Positions 6,175-9,837 of a stretch of 9,837 nucleotides of DNA are shown piece after piece. Under the pieces are notes generated by a model. That model searched no databases. It was given only the letters and a program-made list of their open reading frames with translations, and was not told where the DNA came from. Source of the DNA: Bryobacterales bacterium (lineage in GTDB: Bacteria; Acidobacteriota; Terriglobia; Bryobacterales; Bryobacteraceae); the NCBI GenBank assembly GCA_025353235.1, contig JANXQZ010000234.1:1-9837 (forward strand). The letters are read 5' to 3'. Position numbers and translations under genes: made by a program. How positions within the stretch are numbered: the first letter of the stretch is position 1; each line of letters opens with the position of its first letter.

Positions 6175-7386
6175 CTAGCTCGCGGTTTGAAGCGCCTGCT
6201 CCAGATCGGCGATGATATCTTCTACCGCTTCAATCCCGACGCACAGCCTAATCGTGCCGTCGTGAATGCCCATCCTTTCCCGCTGTTTCGGAGCAACGTC
6301 CCGATGGGACGCGATCAGCGGGTAGAGGACGGTGCTGTGTACGTCGCCCAGCGACGTCGCGCGCACCACGACGTTGAGGCTGTCCATAAACTGGAAGACT
6401 TCCTGCTTGCCCGCATCTTTCAAATCGAAGGTGACGATAGCGCCGTATAATCCCTCAGGCAGCAGGCGCTTGATCGCGGCTGCATCGGGATGCAGCGGAT
6501 CCGCCAAGTAATGCACCTTGCTAACGCGCGGGTGGGTAGCTAGCCAAGCCGCTACCCGGCATGCATTATTGCAGTGCCGCTCCATCCGTAGTGGAAATGT
6601 CTTGATCCCACGCATCGCGAGGTAACTCTCAAAAGGACCAAGGCCAGGTCCGATCGTGCGGGCGATTGAGCGCACCACGTCGACATGCCTGGCGTCCGAG
6701 GTAATGGTCCCGCCTAAAACGTCGCCATGTCCCGCTAAAAACTTCGTCACGCTGTGGACCACCAAATTTGCCCCCAGCGAGAGCGGACGAGTGAGTAGCG
6801 GGGTGGCGAACGTGTTGTCCACGATCAAAGCGGCATCCGCTTCTTTACACAGATCCGCAATGCGGTCCATTTGGCCCACCCGGAGCAGCGGATTGGATAT
6901 GGTCTCCATCAGGACCGCTCCCGGTTTAGTTTTCTGGATCTGATCGCGCACAGCTTCCAGGTCGCAGATGTCCACAAAGTTGACCTCGACGCCGAAGGGT
7001 TCCACTATTTTGGTCAGCATCGAAACCGAGGCCCCATAGAGCGCATCCGCTGCCAATACCGTTTTGCGCCGGTCGACGAGCGCGGCCAGCAGAGCCGTGT
7101 GGACCGCCATCATGCCGGAAGAGCACGCCAGAGATCCGGCCCCTCCCTCCAGTTCGGTCATGAGTTCTTCGAGCGCCGTGCTGGTCGGATTGTCATAGCG
7201 TGCGTAACAGTAGCCCGGCTCCTCGCGACCCAGCACGCGGTCGAGTTGGGCCGTGCTCTCGTACAGGAAACTCGCAGCTGCGTAAATCGGCGTGGTCACC
7301 GGGACGAATCCGCCCGGATTAGCCGGGTCGGCTTTGCGGTCTCCGGCGTGAACCGCTCTGGTTTGAAGTTGGGTTTGCTTTTTCAT
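6175..7386 (-). CDS. Cys/Met metabolism PLP-dependent enzyme (cystathionine γ-synthase / homoserine sulfhydrylase / γ-lyase type)
   Basis: This is a complete 403-residue member of the trans-sulfuration PLP enzyme family, which makes or breaks bonds at the γ-carbon of homoserine-derived or sulfur amino acids. Landmarks in order are GYCYARYDNPT (cofactor-phosphate and dimer-contact region), CSSGMMAV, ETISNPLLRVGQ, VDNTFATP, and HSVTKFLAGHGD, whose Lys (about residue 215) forms the PLP Schiff base. The end reads GIHDGTIRLCVGIEAVEDII. Length is normal. I cannot separate cystathionine γ-synthase, O-acyl-homoserine sulfhydrylase and methionine γ-lyase by eye. The ATG at 7384-7386 is preferred: GGAAG sits 5 bases upstream and the ATG overlaps the cysS stop as ATGA. 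An in-frame ATG at 7396-7398 is the alternative. Lying downstream of cysS, it probably shares its transcript. Its 3' end is partly duplicated at 4877-5010. Confidence 0.9.
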   Translation of the reverse strand: MKKQTQLQTRAVHAGDRKADPANPGGFVPVTTPIYAAASFLYESTAQLDRVLGREEPGYCYARYDNPTSTALEELMTELEGGAGSLACSSGMMAVHTALLAALVDRRKTVLAADALYGASVSMLTKIVEPFGVEVNFVDICDLEAVRDQIQKTKPGAVLMETISNPLLRVGQMDRIADLCKEADAALIVDNTFATPLLTRPLSLGANLVVHSVTKFLAGHGDVLGGTITSDARHVDVVRSIARTIGPGLGPFESYLAMRGIKTFPLRMERHCNNACRVAAWLATHPRVSKVHYLADPLHPDAAAIKRLLPEGLYGAIVTFDLKDAGKQEVFQFMDSLNVVVRATSLGDVHSTVLYPLIASHRDVAPKQRERMGIHDGTIRLCVGIEAVEDIIADLEQALQTAS

Positions 7387-7396
7387 TTGCGCTTCC
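7383..7396 (-). promoter_or_regulatory. ATGA start-stop overlap with Shine-Dalgarno site linking cysS and the PLP enzyme gene
   Basis: On the minus strand GGAAG (7396-7392) is followed by a 5-base spacer and ATGA (7386-7383), in which the PLP enzyme ATG and the cysS TGA share bases. This arrangement typically allows ribosomes ending cysS to restart on the next gene, and it decides the start codon of the PLP enzyme. Confidence 0.65.
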
Positions 7397-8783
7397 ATCG
7401 CGCGCCGTCTTTGGTATCTTCTAGAACGACGCCAGCCTCCAGAAGTTCGCCCCGAATTTGATCGGAGAGCGCGAAATTTTTCACCTTCTTGGCTGCGGAT
7501 CGTTCCTGTATTTTTAGGGTGATTTGATCGTCGGACAGCCCCGTTTCCGTCACGGTGGGCCTTAAGACGTCAACGATATCGTCGAATCGTCGAAGCAGGT
7601 CGAAGGCACCGGCTACGTTGCCGGCGCAGAATTCGCCGGAGTCCATGGCCGTGTTCGCGTCGCGCACATATTCGAAGACCGCGGCCAGTGCTTCGGCTGT
7701 ATTCAGGTCGTCATCCAAGCTGTCTTCGAAACTCTGCACAGCTGTTGCCGCGCGCTCCGTCAGCTTCTCGCTGACGCCAGCGGCAAACTTCGCGGTTTCC
7801 AGACGCATTTTGAAATTTCGGAGCCGGTCGATGGTCGTTTTTGCAGCTTGCAGACCGTCGAAGGTGAAGTTCAGTTTTTTGCGATACGGGACCGAAATCA
7901 GCAGATATCGAACGGTTTCCGGCGCGTGGCCCATTTCCATCAATTCGCGCAAAGTATAGATGTTCCCAACCGATTTCGACATCTTCTGCGAATCGACATT
8001 CAAAAATTCGCAGTGCATCCAAAAACGCGCGAAGGGTTTGCAGGTGATGCCCTCGGATTGCGCAATTTCGTTTTCATGATGGGGAAATATGAGGTCCACC
8101 CCGCCGGCATGGATGTCCAGCGTCTCCCCTAAATACTTCATCGCCATCGCGGAGCACTCGATATGCCAGCCGGGGCGTCCGGGTCCAAAGGGCGTATCCC
8201 AAAATGGTTCGGCTCCCTTGGGAGCTTTCCACAGGACAAAATCGCGGGCATCGGCCTTGTCGTACTCATCCACATCCACCCGCGCCCCGGCCCGGATTCC
8301 ACTGAAATCGTTGTGGGAGAGCTTTCCGTATTCGGGAAAACGGGAAATCCGGTAATATACCGACCCATCGCTTTGGTACGTATACCCTTTCGCAGTAAGC
8401 GCCTCAATGGCTTGCACCATTTCCGGGATGTGCTCCGTCGCTTTCACCATGTATTCCGGGCGCTGCAAGCGGAGCTTCGCTGCATCTTCCTCGAAAGCCG
8501 TGGTGTACTCAGCCGTGTACTCGGCAATGGTCTGGTTTTTCGCTCCGGCGTTGCGGATAATTTTGTCATCCACGTCCGTGATATTCATCACGTGCTTCAT
8601 CGCAAAGCCGCGGGCCAGGAGCCATCGGCGCAGAACGTCTTCAAACGCGAAAGTCCGCAGATTGCCGATATGGGCGTAGTTATAAACCGTTGGTCCGCAG
8701 GTGTACATCCGAACGATTTTACCGTCAGCGGGGGCGAACGGCTCGACTTTCAAAGTCAGAGTGTTATAAAAGCGAAGGGGCAT
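7383..8783 (-). CDS. cysS: Cysteine--tRNA ligase (cysteinyl-tRNA synthetase)
   Basis: Charges tRNA-Cys with cysteine in the cytoplasm. The 466-residue length is normal for bacterial CysS. Class I signatures are present: HIGN at 38-41 (HIGH motif) in YNYAHIGNLRT, and KMSKS at 267-271 in DSQKMSKSVGN. The zinc site that selects cysteine is intact: C29 in MYTCGPTVYN, C210 in GWHIECSAMA, and the His/Glu of FPHHENE. The DALR-type anticodon region and a short basic C-terminus (GARWKRK) follow. The ATG at 8781-8783 opens the conserved N-terminus (PLRFYNTLT) directly, so the start is secure, although no strong ribosome site is visible. Divergent from the oxidase subunit gene and overlapping the PLP enzyme gene downstream by 4 bases; both genes of this pair serve sulfur amino acid metabolism. 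Confidence 0.97.
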   Translation of the reverse strand: MPLRFYNTLTLKVEPFAPADGKIVRMYTCGPTVYNYAHIGNLRTFAFEDVLRRWLLARGFAMKHVMNITDVDDKIIRNAGAKNQTIAEYTAEYTTAFEEDAAKLRLQRPEYMVKATEHIPEMVQAIEALTAKGYTYQSDGSVYYRISRFPEYGKLSHNDFSGIRAGARVDVDEYDKADARDFVLWKAPKGAEPFWDTPFGPGRPGWHIECSAMAMKYLGETLDIHAGGVDLIFPHHENEIAQSEGITCKPFARFWMHCEFLNVDSQKMSKSVGNIYTLRELMEMGHAPETVRYLLISVPYRKKLNFTFDGLQAAKTTIDRLRNFKMRLETAKFAAGVSEKLTERAATAVQSFEDSLDDDLNTAEALAAVFEYVRDANTAMDSGEFCAGNVAGAFDLLRRFDDIVDVLRPTVTETGLSDDQITLKIQERSAAKKVKNFALSDQIRGELLEAGVVLEDTKDGARWKRK

Positions 8784-8864
8784 GCAGCTTAATTCTCTTA
8801 TCGTATCGCAGCAATCAAATTTGAATGATTGTTACGAACCGAGCTTTGGCTTAATCTAAGCAGT
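8784..8864. promoter_or_regulatory. Divergent intergenic region with inverted repeat
   Basis: The 81 bases between the cysS and oxidase-subunit starts must hold both promoters unless transcription reads through. An inverted repeat CAATCA (8812-8817) / TGATTG (8826-8831) with an 8-base AT-rich centre is the most operator-like feature. On the plus strand TTGTTA (8829-8834) lies 17 bases before TAATCT, a weak −35/−10 pair that would start a transcript almost at the ATG at 8865. A short palindrome CTTA-ATC-TAAG surrounds that −10. All of this is pattern only. Confidence 0.35.
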
Positions 8865-9560
8865 ATGAGCGCAGGACTTGCGGAACCGGAATCTCTCGTC
8901 GTTGAGACCCCTCGCGAGGTAAAAACCGGAGGGCCGGGAGGCGGCGGGCCTCATGACTTCGAGCCCGGTGGACGCGATTGGGGCGGCGGCGATGGGGACG
9001 GTTTTGGCCCCCGAAAGGACGAGCGCGGTCCGAGCGCGGGCATGCTCGGCATGTTCGCGACGATGGTTTCGATCACGGCCTTGTTTGCCACCGTGATCAT
9101 TGCGTATGCTGTTCGTTCTCAGACTCGGGCCTACTGGCAACCGGTTGCGCTTCCCTGGTGCCTGTGGGTAAGCACGGCGCTGATTCTTGCCAGCAGCGTT
9201 TCTCTGGCGATGACCCGAAAGGCTTTTCGGCAGCTCCGGACTGACTCGTACGGACGATGGCTGTTCGTAACGTTCTTGCTGGGATTGGGGTTCATGGTCT
9301 CCCAAGCAGCAGCGCTGAGGCAACTGGTGAACGAGGGCGTTTTCCTGAGCCAAAACCCTCATAGTTCTTTGTTTTACGTCGTTACAGCGGTGCACGGGGT
9401 ACACGTGATAGGCGGCATGCTGGCCCTGTTCTATCTGATTTGCAGATCCCATGCGGATTTCCGGACTCAACAAAACGCCCTTGGCATCACCACCGTTTAC
9501 TGGCATTTTCTCGATTTTCTCTGGGTTTCCCTGTTCATGATCCTTCTTCTATGGAAGTAA
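8865..9560 (+). CDS. Cytochrome c oxidase subunit III-like membrane protein (five helices)
   Basis: Subunit III of heme-copper oxidases stabilises the catalytic core of the respiratory terminal oxidase in the cytoplasmic membrane. From the ATG at 8865 the protein has 231 residues. A soluble N-terminus with a glycine-rich stretch (about 22-49) precedes five predicted helices near 60-83, 97-117, 132-152, 168-192 and 211-230, matching the short five-helix form. Diagnostic motifs are [18 protein letters not shown] in helix 4 and [13 protein letters not shown] in helix 5. The first-helix SE-type motif of classical subunit III reads VSITALF here, so the conserved Glu is absent, as I recall for some bacterial subfamilies. 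The upstream TTG at 8829 lies in the intergenic region and adds nothing recognisable. No subunit I or II gene is in the window. Its 3' end overlaps the convergent deoB gene by 12 bases. Family good; exact oxidase type unknown. Confidence 0.85.
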   Translation: MSAGLAEPESLVVETPREVKTGGPGGGGPHDFEPGGRDWGGGDGDGFGPRKDERGPSAGMLGMFATMVSITALFATVIIAYAVRSQTRAYWQPVALPWCLWVSTALILASSVSLAMTRKAFRQLRTDSYGRWLFVTFLLGLGFMVSQAAALRQLVNEGVFLSQNPHSSLFYVVTAVHGVHVIGGMLALFYLICRSHADFRTQQNALGITTVYWHFLDFLWVSLFMILLLWK

Positions 9561-9837
9561 GGCTCCCATAAAACTATCCCCTTTCGCGATCTGGCACCCA
9601 AAGTTCTCGGCCACGGTTTGACCGATGTCGGCGAGCGTGGAACGCGTCTTGAGATCCACGCCATGCGGATGGCGAGGCGAGTAGACCAGCAGCGGGACGT
9701 ATTCCCGGCTATGATCGGTGCTGGGCGTCGTCGGATCGCAGCCATGATCGGCGGTCAGGATCAGCAAATCGTCCTGCTTGAGTTTCTCGAGCAACTTGGG
9801 AAGCCAAGCGTCAAACTCTTCCAGGGCGAGGGCATAC
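9549..9837 (-). CDS. deoB: Phosphopentomutase, C-terminal part (runs off right edge)
   Basis: Phosphopentomutase interconverts ribose or deoxyribose 1-phosphate and 5-phosphate in nucleoside salvage, using two Mn ions. The minus-strand frame is open to the window edge and gives the last 95 residues. [20 protein letters not shown] contains the Asp-His and distal His metal ligands, followed by YVPLLVYSP and [14 protein letters not shown], the characteristic DeoB ending. The ORF does not start at the TTG at 9794: upstream codons ([13 protein letters not shown]) continue the family sequence. It converges on the oxidase subunit III gene, sharing 12 bases with it at the stop codons. Assignment is confident; the N-terminal part lies outside. 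Confidence 0.93.
   Translation of the reverse strand, partial: YALALEEFDAWLPKLLEKLKQDDLLILTADHGCDPTTPSTDHSREYVPLLVYSPRHPHGVDLKTRSTLADIGQTVAENFGCQIAKGDSFMGALLP

Noticed and set aside
4846..6179. 9-base direct repeat AGTTCTAGC at 4846-4854 and 6171-6179, near both edges of the FRG/integrase segment
   Set aside because: The two copies are not collinear with the duplicated gene ends: one overlaps the dinB-like stop, 22 bases beyond the remnant stop, and the other overlaps the PLP gene stop. A 9-mer of this kind is easily chance.
6010..6450. 146-codon plus-strand frame across the gap and the PLP gene 3' end
   Set aside because: Mostly antisense to the intact PLP enzyme; the protein has no recognisable domain.

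Overview
The window is about 9.8 kb of moderately GC-rich bacterial chromosome. The protein flavour suggests an acidobacterium of the Solibacter/Bryobacter kind: a TamB with long internal repeats, a secreted DinB-fold protein, a glycine-rich subunit III oxidase and an FRG-domain protein. That placement is inference from remembered family resemblance. Most of the window is housekeeping, but two places are scars where genes have been cut.

Left part (1-4853). A C-terminal fragment of an unknown gene (+) converges on the last ACT domain of GlnD (-). Near position 525-555 the glnD fragment meets, head to head, a TamB (DUF490) gene that lacks its N-terminal part. One deletion between two divergent genes, or an assembly error, would give this layout. 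TamB is followed on the same strand by a small PilZ protein and an exported DinB-like protein, with short gaps that suggest one transcript.

Middle (4854-6174), the most interesting stretch. It begins with a leftover 3' end of a second Cys/Met-metabolism PLP enzyme gene (-). Next come an FRG-domain gene (+) and a broken C-terminal piece of a tyrosine recombinase (-). It ends at the 3' end of the intact PLP enzyme gene. So a small FRG-plus-integrase segment is bracketed by two diverged copies of one gene's 3' end. This could be a decayed integrative element that inserted at that 3' end, or the ruins of a tandem paralogue invaded by mobile DNA.

Right part (6175-9837). The intact PLP trans-sulfuration-type enzyme lies downstream of cysS (cysteinyl-tRNA synthetase) on the minus strand, with a 4-base ATGA overlap that points to translational coupling; both genes concern sulfur amino acids. 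Divergent from cysS, across an 81-base gap with an inverted repeat, is a five-helix cytochrome c oxidase subunit III-like gene. It overlaps by 12 bases the 3' end of a convergent phosphopentomutase gene (deoB), which runs off the right edge.

No complete new system can be demonstrated. The best lead is the FRG-gene/recombinase segment and its duplicated flanks, followed by the glnD/tamB junction. No CRISPR array, tRNA or rRNA was seen by eye.
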